Shown here piece after piece: positions 27,939 through 36,605 of a DNA stretch of 64,000 nucleotides; position 1 is the stretch's first letter; each line of letters starts with the position of its first letter. The stretch is from Rhodopirellula bahusiensis. Its GTDB lineage: Bacteria; Planctomycetota; Planctomycetia; Pirellulales; Pirellulaceae. The stretch covers positions 1-64,000 of the forward strand of contig NZ_NIZW01000033.1 in NCBI RefSeq assembly GCF_002727185.1, given 5' to 3'. The notes under the pieces were generated by a model. The model did not search any database and was not told the DNA's origin. It was given only the letters and a program-made list of their open reading frames with translations. The position numbers and the translations under genes were made by a program.

Positions 27939-30900
27939 ATGATTAACCGCATCATTGATTTCTCTCTCCATAATCGCTTCGTCGTTTTGCTGATGGTGGT
28001 GTTATTGATCGCCGTCGGCGGGTGGTCGATGACGACGCTGCCGGTCGATGCGGTTCCCGACTTGACCAACGTGCAAGTTCAGGTGCTGACGACTTCACCA
28101 TCACTCGCTCCCGTCGAGATGGAGCAGTTCGTGACGTTTCCCGTTGAAACGTCGATGAGCGGTATCCCGCGGGTCAAGGAGATCCGGAGTGTCACTCGGT
28201 TCGGGCTGTCAAACGTGACGATCGTGTTCGAGGAAGGGACCGATATTTACTGGGCGCGCCAGATGGTGGGCGAACGGTTGATCGAGGCGCGGCAGGAAAT
28301 TCCCGAGGGGTTGGGCGAGCCGAGGATGGGGCCGATTGCCACCGGGATGGGTGAAATCTATCAGTTCGAGGTACGGGCCAAGCCGGGGTATGACTACAGC
28401 CTTCAGGATTTGCGCACGATCCTGGACTGGCAAGTGGCGTTTCAATTACGCAGCGTTCCCGGTGTGATCGAGGTCAATACTTTTGGTGGTGAACTGAAGA
28501 CGTATGAGGTCCAAATTAACCCGGAATCCCTGCTTAACTACAACATCCCGTTGAGTCGTGTCTTCGACGCGCTGCGACTCAACAACGCCAACGCCGGCGG
28601 CGGGTATATCCTGCATAACGACGAACAACAGTTGATTCGTGGCGAGGGGCTTGTTGGTTCATTGGATGACATTGGCGATATCGTGCTGGACACGCGTGCC
28701 GACGGGACACCGGTTCGTGTCAGTGACATTGGCGATGTCCATTTCGCGCCGCTGCTGCGTCAAGGCTATATCACCCGTGACGGTCGGGGGGAGGCGGTCG
28801 CGGGCATTGTGATGATGTTGATCGGCGAGAACTCTCGCGTCGTTGTGGATCGGGTCAAGCAAAAGGTGGCCGAGATTGGTAAAGGCCTGCCCGAGGGCGT
28901 CCATATCGATCCGTTCTACGATCGCACCGACTTGGTACGCCGGGCAATCGAGACCGTCACCGAGAATATCAGCGGTGGCGCGATTCTGGTCATCATCATG
29001 CTGTTTTTGTTGGTGGGAGATTGGCGTGCCGGGCTGATCGTGGCCTCGGCGATTCCGCTCTCGGCACTGTTCACATTCATCGCAATGAAAGCCTTCGGCG
29101 TCTCGGCAAACCTGATGAGCCTGGGTGCCCTCGATTTTGGCATCATCGTTGACGGGGCGGTCGTCATGACGGAAAACGCGATCCGCCAAGTTCGCGAGGC
29201 GAAGCGTCGCAACCCAGAGCTCCAAAAAGCGGGATTGGATGTGTTCCGTGAAGCGGGACACGAAGTGGGTCGGCCGATCCTGTTTGCCGGTGCGATCGTG
29301 ATCATTGTCTTCCTGCCGATCCTGAGTCTGCAAGGTATCGAGGGGAAAATGTTCCGTCCCATGGCCTTCAGCTTTATGTCCGCCTTGATCGGTGCCCTCA
29401 TCCTGGCACTGACCGTCATCCCCATGCTGGCGTCACTATTCCTGGCCCGGAAGTTCAACGAAAAGGACGCGTTCTTGGTCCGATGGTGCAAACGCGGCTA
29501 CGCACCAGTATTGCGGCTTGCAATCGCCCGGCCGTTGCCCACCTTCCTGATCGCCGCGGTTGCTTTTGGGATGGGCGTGGTCATCGCCAGCCGATTTGGT
29601 GCCGAGTTTGTACCGAAGCTCGACGAGGGTGATATTGCGGTGCAAGCCGTACGATTACCAAGCGTGTCGTTGGAGAAATCCGTGGAGATTACCACGGACA
29701 TCGAAACCCTGTTGCTCGATGAGTTTCCCGATGAAGTGGAGTCGGTGATCTCCAAGACCGGACGTCCGGAAATTGCGACCGACCCGATGGGTGTGGAGAT
29801 GAGCGATATCTTTGTCATCCTGAAACCCAAGGACCAGTGGCGATTCGCAAGCAAAGAGGAAATGATCGCCACGATGAAAGAGGCACTTGAGCGGAAAATC
29901 CCGGCGAACAATTTTAGCTTTACACAGCCGATCGAATTGCGAGTTCAGGAATTGATTGCCGGCGTGCGCAGCGACGTCGGGATCAGCCTGTACGGTGACG
30001 ACCTGGAAACGCTCAAGACGCTCGGCAACAAGATCGCCGGAGTCGTCCAACAAGTACCCGGGGCCGGAGACGTCCAGCCGGAGCAGACGGGCGGCTTGCC
30101 CTACATTCAAATGCAGATCAACCGCGACCAGATCGCCCGGTACGGTATCAATGCCCGCGATGTTCTCGATGCGATCTCGATTATCGGCGGCAAGCAGGTC
30201 GGGACCGTGTTTGAAGGCCAACGTCGCTTCCCGTTGCAAGTACGTTTGGGGCCGAAATGGCGTGAAGATGTGGAAATGCTCAAGCGGATCAAGGTCGCTG
30301 ACGCGGAGGGCCGACAGATTCCGTTGGAACAACTTGTCAGGCTTACCGTCGCGCCGGGAGTCGCTCAGATCAGTCGCGACCAAATTCGCCGCCGTTTTTT
30401 GATTCAAGTCAATGTTCGCGGTCGAGATTTGGCTAGCTTCGTCGCCGACGCACAGGAAGCGGTTGACCAGCGAGTCGAATTGCCACCCGGTTACCGCATC
30501 GCCTGGGGGGGAAGTTTCAAGAACCTGCAAGAGGCAACCGCTCGGCTGACCATCGCCGTCCCGCTGGCGTTGTTCCTGATTGTATCGTTGCTTTACATGA
30601 CGTTTAACTCCAGCAAGCTTGCGTTGCTAATCTTTCTGAACGTTCCCATTGCAACGACCGGTGGCATCTTCGCACTGTGGATTCGTGGGATGCCGTTTTC
30701 AATTTCCGCTGGCGTCGGGTTTATCGCCCTGTTCGGGATCGCGGTGATGAACGGCGTCGTGTTGATCGAACATGTGCGTCATCTACGGCAGCGCGGGCAA
30801 TCCGTTGGCGATGCCGTGTATCACGGAGCAATGGACCGATTGCGTCCCGTTCTGATGACCGCCACCACCGATGCCTTGGGGTTCATCCCGATGGCAATCT

Positions 30901-31046
30901 CGACCAGCAGCGGCGCGGAAGTGCAACGTCCCCTGGCAACTGTGGTGATTGGCGGTGTGATCACCTCCAGTCTATTGACGTTGGTCGTTCTGCCCGCGAT
31001 CTACCGTTGGTTTGAACCCAAAAGCGAAGACGCCGTCCAGGTATAA
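27939..31046 (+). CDS. HME-type RND heavy-metal efflux permease (CzcA/CusA-like), system 2
   Basis: 1035 residues, inner-membrane metal/proton antiporter. TLPVDAVPDLTNVQVQVLT opens the first porter loop; TM4 has GALDFGIIVDGAVVMTEN with the proton-relay aspartate; TM10 reads FGIAVMNGVVLIEHVRHLRQRG, the canonical CzcA-like form; the last helix ends LLTLVVLPAIYRWF. All features look intact, unlike system 1. Substrate is probably a divalent cation such as Co, Zn or Cd, by family only. Followed by a small Cys-rich exported protein. Confidence 0.95.
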   Translation: MINRIIDFSLHNRFVVLLMVVLLIAVGGWSMTTLPVDAVPDLTNVQVQVLTTSPSLAPVEMEQFVTFPVETSMSGIPRVKEIRSVTRFGLSNVTIVFEEGTDIYWARQMVGERLIEARQEIPEGLGEPRMGPIATGMGEIYQFEVRAKPGYDYSLQDLRTILDWQVAFQLRSVPGVIEVNTFGGELKTYEVQINPESLLNYNIPLSRVFDALRLNNANAGGGYILHNDEQQLIRGEGLVGSLDDIGDIVLDTRADGTPVRVSDIGDVHFAPLLRQGYITRDGRGEAVAGIVMMLIGENSRVVVDRVKQKVAEIGKGLPEGVHIDPFYDRTDLVRRAIETVTENISGGAILVIIMLFLLVGDWRAGLIVASAIPLSALFTFIAMKAFGVSANLMSLGALDFGIIVDGAVVMTENAIRQVREAKRRNPELQKAGLDVFREAGHEVGRPILFAGAIVIIVFLPILSLQGIEGKMFRPMAFSFMSALIGALILALTVIPMLASLFLARKFNEKDAFLVRWCKRGYAPVLRLAIARPLPTFLIAAVAFGMGVVIASRFGAEFVPKLDEGDIAVQAVRLPSVSLEKSVEITTDIETLLLDEFPDEVESVISKTGRPEIATDPMGVEMSDIFVILKPKDQWRFASKEEMIATMKEALERKIPANNFSFTQPIELRVQELIAGVRSDVGISLYGDDLETLKTLGNKIAGVVQQVPGAGDVQPEQTGGLPYIQMQINRDQIARYGINARDVLDAISIIGGKQVGTVFEGQRRFPLQVRLGPKWREDVEMLKRIKVADAEGRQIPLEQLVRLTVAPGVAQISRDQIRRRFLIQVNVRGRDLASFVADAQEAVDQRVELPPGYRIAWGGSFKNLQEATARLTIAVPLALFLIVSLLYMTFNSSKLALLIFLNVPIATTGGIFALWIRGMPFSISAGVGFIALFGIAVMNGVVLIEHVRHLRQRGQSVGDAVYHGAMDRLRPVLMTATTDALGFIPMAISTSSGAEVQRPLATVVIGGVITSSLLTLVVLPAIYRWFEPKSEDAVQV

Positions 31047-31097
31047 AAATATGAAGAACAAAAATGAAAGAATCGCAATCATTCCAAGGCATCTGAA

Positions 31098-31514
31098 TTG
31101 AACCCAATTCGTATTTTATTCTCCTCTCGCATCGTACTCGTCATGGTGCTCATCAGTCATTGCCTCTTGGCGACGCTGAGTGTGAATGCGTGTGCGGCGT
31201 GTGGCGACATCTGTTTCCAATCGGCGTCGATGTGCTCTGGTTCATGCTGCGACACGGATGTGACCGACTCGAACGGCTCGGAACATTGTCCGTGCCAATG
31301 GTGCCAGGAGTCCGCTTGTTTCTGGTGGGCTTGGCCGAATTACAAGCGAAGCCAGGTCGATCCAAGCTCACCACCATTGCTCACAACGCCAATCGATGCC
31401 CATCTCGACTCGGATCTATTTCAGACGCGGTCGTCGAGGATCGGGTGGCTGCAACGTCAACGATATGAATCTCCTAAGGACCTCTGCTCTCGACTGTCAC
31501 GATACCTGGTCTGA
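31098..31514 (+). CDS. Small exported Cys-rich protein
   Basis: 138 residues from a TTG codon with AAGG 9 nt upstream; ATG 31143 is a shorter alternative that keeps the signal peptide (MVLISHCLLATLSVNA). Eleven cysteines fall within about 55 residues (CAACGDICFQS, CSGSCCDTD, HCPCQWCQESAC), then a Pro/Ser region and a basic tail. Likely periplasmic metal binding. The next gene starts on a downstream ATG; the frames touch at 31514. Confidence 0.65.
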   Translation: MNPIRILFSSRIVLVMVLISHCLLATLSVNACAACGDICFQSASMCSGSCCDTDVTDSNGSEHCPCQWCQESACFWWAWPNYKRSQVDPSSPPLLTTPIDAHLDSDLFQTRSSRIGWLQRQRYESPKDLCSRLSRYLV

Positions 31515-31573
31515 TGGCTTTCCTGAATCAGAAAACGCATCCATCATCATTTACCATTCAGGAAAGCAGTTCA

Positions 31574-32005
31574 ATGAAAACAATACCTCAACGTAGTTAC
31601 CATTCTCCGTCTTTGGCTTGCCCGGACAACGATAACCAAGTAGATGACCGAGAGTGCTTGCTACTCTGTGTCCACGACGAAACACGCCGTGCCCAGTATT
31701 CAGGTCAACTCATCGCGGCTGGCTATTTGGTCACTCAGTCCGGCGACGGTGTGACGTGCCTTGAGCATTTGCGAACCAACAAGTTCGCGGTGCTTGTGAT
31801 CGAAATCAATTTGCCGTGGGGACAGGGTGACGGCGTGATTGACGTGATGTTCAAGGACGATGCCATCGAGACGATCCCAACGGTTCTACTCGATTTCCTA
31901 CAGGTCTCTTTTTCCGACGATGGTCAAGTCGGGCTTTCCAATCCGCTCAGTAGCGAGGAACTCGTTAGGGTCGTTCATCAACGATTGGCGGGGGTTCAAG
32001 GATGA
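31574..32005 (+). CDS. Degenerate receiver-domain protein (Asp to Glu at the phosphosite)
   Basis: 143 residues with the response-regulator fold: LLLCVHDETRRAQYSGQLIAAGYLVTQSGDG, then FAVLVIEINLP, then a C-terminal SNPLSSEELVRVVHQRL. The phospho-acceptor aspartate of the (L/V)DINLP pattern is E77, the beta-5 Lys of KP is N123, and the acidic pair is H34-D35. A Glu at this site often mimics the phosphorylated state, so it may be a constitutive signal protein. ATG 31574 has AGGAA at about 10 nt. The stop overlaps the SpoIIE phosphatase (ATGA). Confidence 0.75.
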   Translation: MKTIPQRSYHSPSLACPDNDNQVDDRECLLLCVHDETRRAQYSGQLIAAGYLVTQSGDGVTCLEHLRTNKFAVLVIEINLPWGQGDGVIDVMFKDDAIETIPTVLLDFLQVSFSDDGQVGLSNPLSSEELVRVVHQRLAGVQG

Positions 32006-33513
32006 AGACAACATCAAACCGACCGAAGTGGTCTTTCTCAACCGCGACACTCTTACTTGCCGCCGTCAATGTTCCACTGGTTCTGCTCGTGGCAGTACTT
32101 GCTGTCCTGGATCATCGAATGGAGATGAATCGCGCTACCAGCGAACGAAGTGAAGCACTCAGCGAGCAGGCATCCCTGATCGGCAGCGCGCTGCTAGCGT
32201 TGGATCAGCCGCCGAACTCGCAAACGATTCAGCAGTTGCTTGCCGGCAGCCATTTAGATTCGTCGCAACAGAAAGCTTCGCCGCGATGGATCCACATTGG
32301 CTGGGAGGATCAAAACCTGCAGTACTATTCCGATTCAAACACGAATCTGTTGCCGGAATCGGAATCCAAACGCGTGAAAAAGGATTGGGCGAATTCGGAT
32401 CAAGTTGGGGTCGTCGGTCATTTCGCGACCGGGCCGGTTCGCGTCGAGATTTCTGAACGGGCAGCCGATGTCCGTCGTGCGATTCGCATGGAGATCATCA
32501 CTCACGTGCTGAGTCTACTTGGCCTTGCCGCGATCGCAACCGTCCTTGTGAACCTCGCGATGGTTCGACTGATTATTAAGCCAACGCGTTCACTGGTCAG
32601 TGCCGTGCAGCGGATCAGCGAAAATCGTTTGGCCGTTCCACAAATCCAATGCGTCAGCCGAGAGTTAAACACTCTTAGCGAATCCATTGCCGACATGAGC
32701 GAATCCCTAGCGATCACCGAACAGAGGCGAGCCTTAGACATGCGTCGTGCCGAGAAGATTCAGCGACACCTTTTGCCGCAGTCGCCGACCGTTCCCGGGC
32801 TGACAATTTCGACACACTATCAGCCCGCAGAGGACGTTGCTGGAGATATTTACGGAATCGTCGCAATGCCGGACGATGCCTGGCTGATTTACATCACCGA
32901 TCTTGTTGGCCACGGCATTCCGGCTGCGATGAATGCCTCCATTTTGAAAATGCTATTTGACACGGCGTCGATGCGTGGTGGAAGTCCGGGCGAAGTGCTG
33001 GAACGTGTCAATGTGATGTTACCTGGCTATCTGATGGACAGTGAATTCGCCACCGCTGCCGTCCTTCGTTGGGACCCTGCGACGGGGCATCTGCAATTCG
33101 CCAGCGCGGGCCATGAACCGGTCACGTTGCTTTCAAAGGTTGGCCCCAAGTCGCTCGAGTCGACCGGTCTGCCCTTGGGGATTGACACTGACTCACGATG
33201 GGAGACCACAGAACATTGGCTGCAGAAAGGGGACCGGCTGTTGATGGTCACTGATGGCGTCGCCGAGTCGCACAACGTGAATGAGCAACAGTTCGGACGT
33301 GGCAGGATCGCGGAGATATTCGCAGGGAGCGTGAATGAACCGCTGGACGATTCCCTAAACCGTCTGGTCGGCGACCTTGGACAGCATGCAGGTGACCTAT
33401 CGCCGGATGACGATGTAACGATCCTGGCTTTGGAGTGTGATTCGGTCGGGAGACAAAGATTAGAGGTTTTTCATCCGGATCACCTACGGATTATGCGTGA
33501 GGCGGTCGCGTGA
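32002..33513 (+). CDS. HAMP-SpoIIE membrane serine phosphatase (PP2C/RsbU-like)
   Basis: 503 residues. Membrane helix at 12-35, an extracytoplasmic loop, a second helix (ITHVLSLLGLAAIATVLVNLAMV), a HAMP linker (IKPTRSLVSAVQRISENRLAVP), then a SpoIIE-type PP2C domain: AEKIQRHLLPQSPTVPG, VAGDIYGIVAMPDDAWLIYITDLVGHGIPAAM, VTDGVAES and SPDDDVTILAL. The metal-binding aspartates (GD, TDLVGHG, TDGV, DDD) are kept. Usual targets are anti-anti-sigma factors, but none is adjacent; the coupled pseudo-receiver at 31574 is the obvious partner. Confidence 0.9.
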   Translation: MKTTSNRPKWSFSTATLLLAAVNVPLVLLVAVLAVLDHRMEMNRATSERSEALSEQASLIGSALLALDQPPNSQTIQQLLAGSHLDSSQQKASPRWIHIGWEDQNLQYYSDSNTNLLPESESKRVKKDWANSDQVGVVGHFATGPVRVEISERAADVRRAIRMEIITHVLSLLGLAAIATVLVNLAMVRLIIKPTRSLVSAVQRISENRLAVPQIQCVSRELNTLSESIADMSESLAITEQRRALDMRRAEKIQRHLLPQSPTVPGLTISTHYQPAEDVAGDIYGIVAMPDDAWLIYITDLVGHGIPAAMNASILKMLFDTASMRGGSPGEVLERVNVMLPGYLMDSEFATAAVLRWDPATGHLQFASAGHEPVTLLSKVGPKSLESTGLPLGIDTDSRWETTEHWLQKGDRLLMVTDGVAESHNVNEQQFGRGRIAEIFAGSVNEPLDDSLNRLVGDLGQHAGDLSPDDDVTILALECDSVGRQRLEVFHPDHLRIMREAVA

Positions 33514-33560
33514 GATGCCAATTAGCGGAGAGAGTCGTGAACCAAATACGAATTAGAAAC

Positions 33561-34010
33561 ATGCGAACAATCTGCCTATTAACGTTTGGCGTCTTGTCGG
33601 CTGCGATGTTCGGGTGCGACCGCAGCGAGTCGCCAGCTACGGACGAGAAAGTTCGACTGAGCGGAGTCACTCCCGTCGAGTTGACCGACGCCAACTTTCA
33701 GCGCGAGGTCATCGAGAGCGAGTTTCCGGTGCTGGTCGACATGTGGGCACCGTGGTGTCAACCTTGCATCGCCATGAAGCCGACGATTCGTGAACTTGCA
33801 TCGGAGTTGTCCGGCGAAGTCAAAGTCGCAGAACTCAATATCGAGCAAAACCCGTTCATCAAGGAAAAGTACCACATCGACAAATACCCAATGCTGCTGA
33901 TTTTTGTGGATGGGAAAGAAGTAGAGCGTCTGGTCGGGTTGAAATCGAAAGAATACTTGAACGATGCGATCGGAGTCTACATCCGTGATCAAACGAGAGC
34001 CGAGCAATGA
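33561..34010 (+). CDS. Thioredoxin-like lipoprotein
   Basis: 149 residues. Lipobox AAMFGC (Cys19) puts it in the envelope. The thioredoxin fold is clear: VLVDMWAPWCQPCIAMKPTI with active-site W65-C66-Q-P-C69, and YPMLLIFVDGKEVERLVG with the cis-proline. It could keep periplasmic cysteines of the metal-binding proteins reduced. The open frame begins with a GTG that overlaps the phosphatase stop, but ATG 33561 directly precedes the lipoprotein signal. The stop overlaps the next ATG (ATGA). Confidence 0.9.
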   Translation: MRTICLLTFGVLSAAMFGCDRSESPATDEKVRLSGVTPVELTDANFQREVIESEFPVLVDMWAPWCQPCIAMKPTIRELASELSGEVKVAELNIEQNPFIKEKYHIDKYPMLLIFVDGKEVERLVGLKSKEYLNDAIGVYIRDQTRAEQ

Positions 34011-34639
34011 GCGACGTTGAGAAGAGTCAAGACGATCCGGATAACGAAAATGAGCGTCGGACGCTCATTTGGGTGCTGCTCATTAATTTCTCTCAGGCAT
34101 TACTGGCGGGGATCGTCGGCTTCCTCGCTCAATCAACAGGATTGTTAGGCGCGGGGCTGGATAACCTCGGCGACTCGTTTGTCTATTTCGCAAGTCTGTA
34201 CGCGGTAGGTCGTTCAGCCACCGCAAAATCACGCGTCGCCAAGTTATCGGGCGTTTTACTGGTTGCCATGGCCGTCGGCTTGGTGGTGGACGTGGTACGC
34301 CGCTTCCTTTCCGGCTCCGAACCCGTCGGCTGGGCAATGATTGTCGTGGCAATCATCAACGCTGCGACCAATTTGGTGTGCCTGCGACTGCTTCGATCTC
34401 ATCGAGATGAGGGTGTTCATCTCAATGCCTCATGGATTTTTACAACCAACGATATGATCGCCAACCTTGGCATTGTGCTATCCGGTATTGCCGTCATTTT
34501 CTTTCGGTCACAAGTTCCCGATTTGGTGATCGGAGTGCTCGTCGCTGGAATCGTGGTCAAAGGTGGTTTTGAGATTTTGTCAAGTGCAAAAGAGGCCAAG
34601 CAAAGCGGCTCGGCGGAATTGGCAGCGACGGAAAAGTGA
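34007..34639 (+). CDS. CDF-family cation transporter-like protein, lacking C-terminal domain
   Basis: 210 residues, five or six membrane helices. The N-terminus matches cation diffusion facilitators: LINFSQALLAGIVGFLAQSTGLLGAGLDNLGDSFVYF, with the metal-site pair DxxxD in TM2, and the TM5 site is TNDMIANLG (D and N). The cytosolic C-terminal dimer domain is missing. Probably exports or binds a divalent cation across the inner membrane. It is coupled to the thioredoxin-like gene by ATGA, and the P450 follows. Confidence 0.85.
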   Translation: MSDVEKSQDDPDNENERRTLIWVLLINFSQALLAGIVGFLAQSTGLLGAGLDNLGDSFVYFASLYAVGRSATAKSRVAKLSGVLLVAMAVGLVVDVVRRFLSGSEPVGWAMIVVAIINAATNLVCLRLLRSHRDEGVHLNASWIFTTNDMIANLGIVLSGIAVIFFRSQVPDLVIGVLVAGIVVKGGFEILSSAKEAKQSGSAELAATEK

Positions 34640-34704
34640 TTCCTGCCGCAAATAATTGAACGAACGAACACAAGTGAAACTTATTGAAACTTCGAGGACG
34701 AAAC

Positions 34705-35964
34705 ATGACCCGAATGCCCAGCAATACTTCCTTCGACGACACGCTTGCTCTCGCCCGCGATCCCTATCGTTTTATCTCCAAGCAATGTGAGCGACACGGC
34801 TCGGATGCGTTCGAAACCCGGCTGTTGCTTCAAAAGGTCATCTGCATTCGAGGCGAGGAAGCCGCCAGGGTTTTCTACGATACTTCGCGATTCTCCCGCG
34901 TCGGTGTGGCGCCATCACGGATTGCCAAGACCTTGTTTGGCCGCGGTGGGGTGCAGGGCATGGACGGGAACGCCCACCGCCATCGCAAGATGATGTTCAT
35001 GTCGTTGCTGACCGAAGACAAGATCGGCGGACTGACGCAGCTTGCTCGCGACATCTGGAACCGTCGAATTCTGCAATGGTCACGCATGGATCAGGTCGTG
35101 CTTTACCGACAGGCTCAGGAAGTTCTCACCGAAGCGGTTTGTCAGTGGGCAGGCGTGCCGCTCGATCCCGCCGATGTGGATCGCAGGACCAGCGAGCTGG
35201 CGGCGCTTTTTGACTATGCAGGCAGTATTGGTCCAAACCATTGGTGGGCAAGGATCGCACGCAAACGCAACGAGGCTTGGCTGCGTGGAATCATCGAACA
35301 AATTCGTGCTGGAACCTATCAACCCCTCGAAGACACCGCCGCATTCATCGTCGCCAACCATCGCGATCTCGATGGAAACTTGCTCGACGCTCAAATCGCT
35401 GCGGTCGAGCTAAACAACATTTTGCGTCCAACGGTCGCCGTGTCGGCTTACATCGTTCAGTGTGCGCACGCCTTGAACGAGCATCCTGTGATTCGCGAAC
35501 AACTTCGCGATGGCTCCACGGATGATTTGCATTGCTTTGTGCAGGAGGTCCGGCGTTACTATCCATTCTTTCCGTTTGCCGGAGCAAAGGTGAAAGAATC
35601 ATTCGAGTGGCACGGTTACCACTTTCCGAGCGGTCGGAATGTGCTGCTGGACCTATACGGCACCAACCATGATCCACGTCCTTGGAACCAGCCAGAATCG
35701 TTCAGACCATCCCGTTTTCGCGAATGGGACGGGAATCCATTCACCTTGATACCTCAAGGCGGCGGCGATCACTACCAGAACCACCGCTGCCCCGGCGAAT
35801 GGATCGCGATCGAGCAAATGAAAGCGGCCACCGACGTGCTCGTCAACCGATGCAGCTACGAGATCCCGGAACAGGATTTGCAAATTGCGATTGATCGACT
35901 TCCCGCCATTCCCGCTGACCACTTTGCCATGACGAACATTCAACTGCTAAGAGAAGTGCGATGA
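34705..35964 (+). CDS. CYP152-type cytochrome P450 peroxygenase
   Basis: 419 residues. Heme ligand C362 lies in QGGGDHYQNHRCPGEW, the CYP152 signature with its long insert. ExxR is E281-R284 (EVRR). R241-P242 (NILRPTVAV) match the R242/P243 carboxylate anchor of the H2O2-dependent fatty acid hydroxylases P450-BSbeta and SPalpha, in place of the usual acid-alcohol pair, so it uses peroxide directly. Substrate probably a fatty acid. ATG 34705 has GAGG upstream. The stop overlaps the CDF gene (ATGA), an unexpected tie to metal export. Confidence 0.92.
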   Translation: MTRMPSNTSFDDTLALARDPYRFISKQCERHGSDAFETRLLLQKVICIRGEEAARVFYDTSRFSRVGVAPSRIAKTLFGRGGVQGMDGNAHRHRKMMFMSLLTEDKIGGLTQLARDIWNRRILQWSRMDQVVLYRQAQEVLTEAVCQWAGVPLDPADVDRRTSELAALFDYAGSIGPNHWWARIARKRNEAWLRGIIEQIRAGTYQPLEDTAAFIVANHRDLDGNLLDAQIAAVELNNILRPTVAVSAYIVQCAHALNEHPVIREQLRDGSTDDLHCFVQEVRRYYPFFPFAGAKVKESFEWHGYHFPSGRNVLLDLYGTNHDPRPWNQPESFRPSRFREWDGNPFTLIPQGGGDHYQNHRCPGEWIAIEQMKAATDVLVNRCSYEIPEQDLQIAIDRLPAIPADHFAMTNIQLLREVR

Positions 35965-36605
35965 GCGAGGAACGAGCAAAATTGATACGCCGGGGTCGCA
36001 ATGTCGAAATTGCCAGCCTGATCTACAACATCACCGAAGTGACCATTTCGCTAACGGCCGGATTCATGACGGGCAGTTCGGCGCTGATCAGTTGGGGCGT
36101 CGATAGCATCGTCGAAGCGAACTCCGCCGCGTTCATGATCTGGCAATTGAACGGCGAAGCCAAAGGTATCAACGAGCGAGACAAGCGGAAGAGAAAGAAG
36201 ATCGCGTTAGGGGTTCTCTCGGGTGCCTTTACGATTGCTGTCTTATTCATCTGTTACGAGGCGATCAGCAAGTTCATCAGCCAAGAAACTGCGTCGATGT
36301 CGTGGTGGGGCATTGGCATCTTGCTGGTGTCGTTGGTCGTCAACCCGATGCTGGCATGGGGCAAGTATCGCTACGGCAAGAAGACCGATTCGGCGACTCT
36401 GAAATACGACGCCATTGACACGATGATCTGCGAGTACCAAACCATTGTCGTGCTGATCGGCGTCGGTCTGGTGCAGTGGCAAGGTTGGTGGTGGGCCGAT
36501 CCGGTGGCTGCACTGTTGATCGTTCCCTATGTGGCTTGGGAAGCCTACGAGTCTGGACGCGACGCATGGCAAGTTCAAATCGACGAGGAAGACAACGATG
36601 AGTGA
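35961..36605 (+). CDS. CDF-family cation transporter-like protein
   Basis: 214 residues with membrane helices resembling a second CDF subtype: IYNITEVTISLTAGFMTGSSALISWGVDSIVEA carries the TM2 Asp, and KYDAIDTMICEYQTIVVLIGVGLVQWQGWWWADPVAALLIVP resembles TM5/6 with D-x3-T in place of H-x3-D. No C-terminal domain. Starts in the P450 stop; its last 8 bp overlap the P-type ATPase start. Together these suggest a single translationally coupled operon. Confidence 0.85.
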   Translation: MSEERAKLIRRGRNVEIASLIYNITEVTISLTAGFMTGSSALISWGVDSIVEANSAAFMIWQLNGEAKGINERDKRKRKKIALGVLSGAFTIAVLFICYEAISKFISQETASMSWWGIGILLVSLVVNPMLAWGKYRYGKKTDSATLKYDAIDTMICEYQTIVVLIGVGLVQWQGWWWADPVAALLIVPYVAWEAYESGRDAWQVQIDEEDNDE

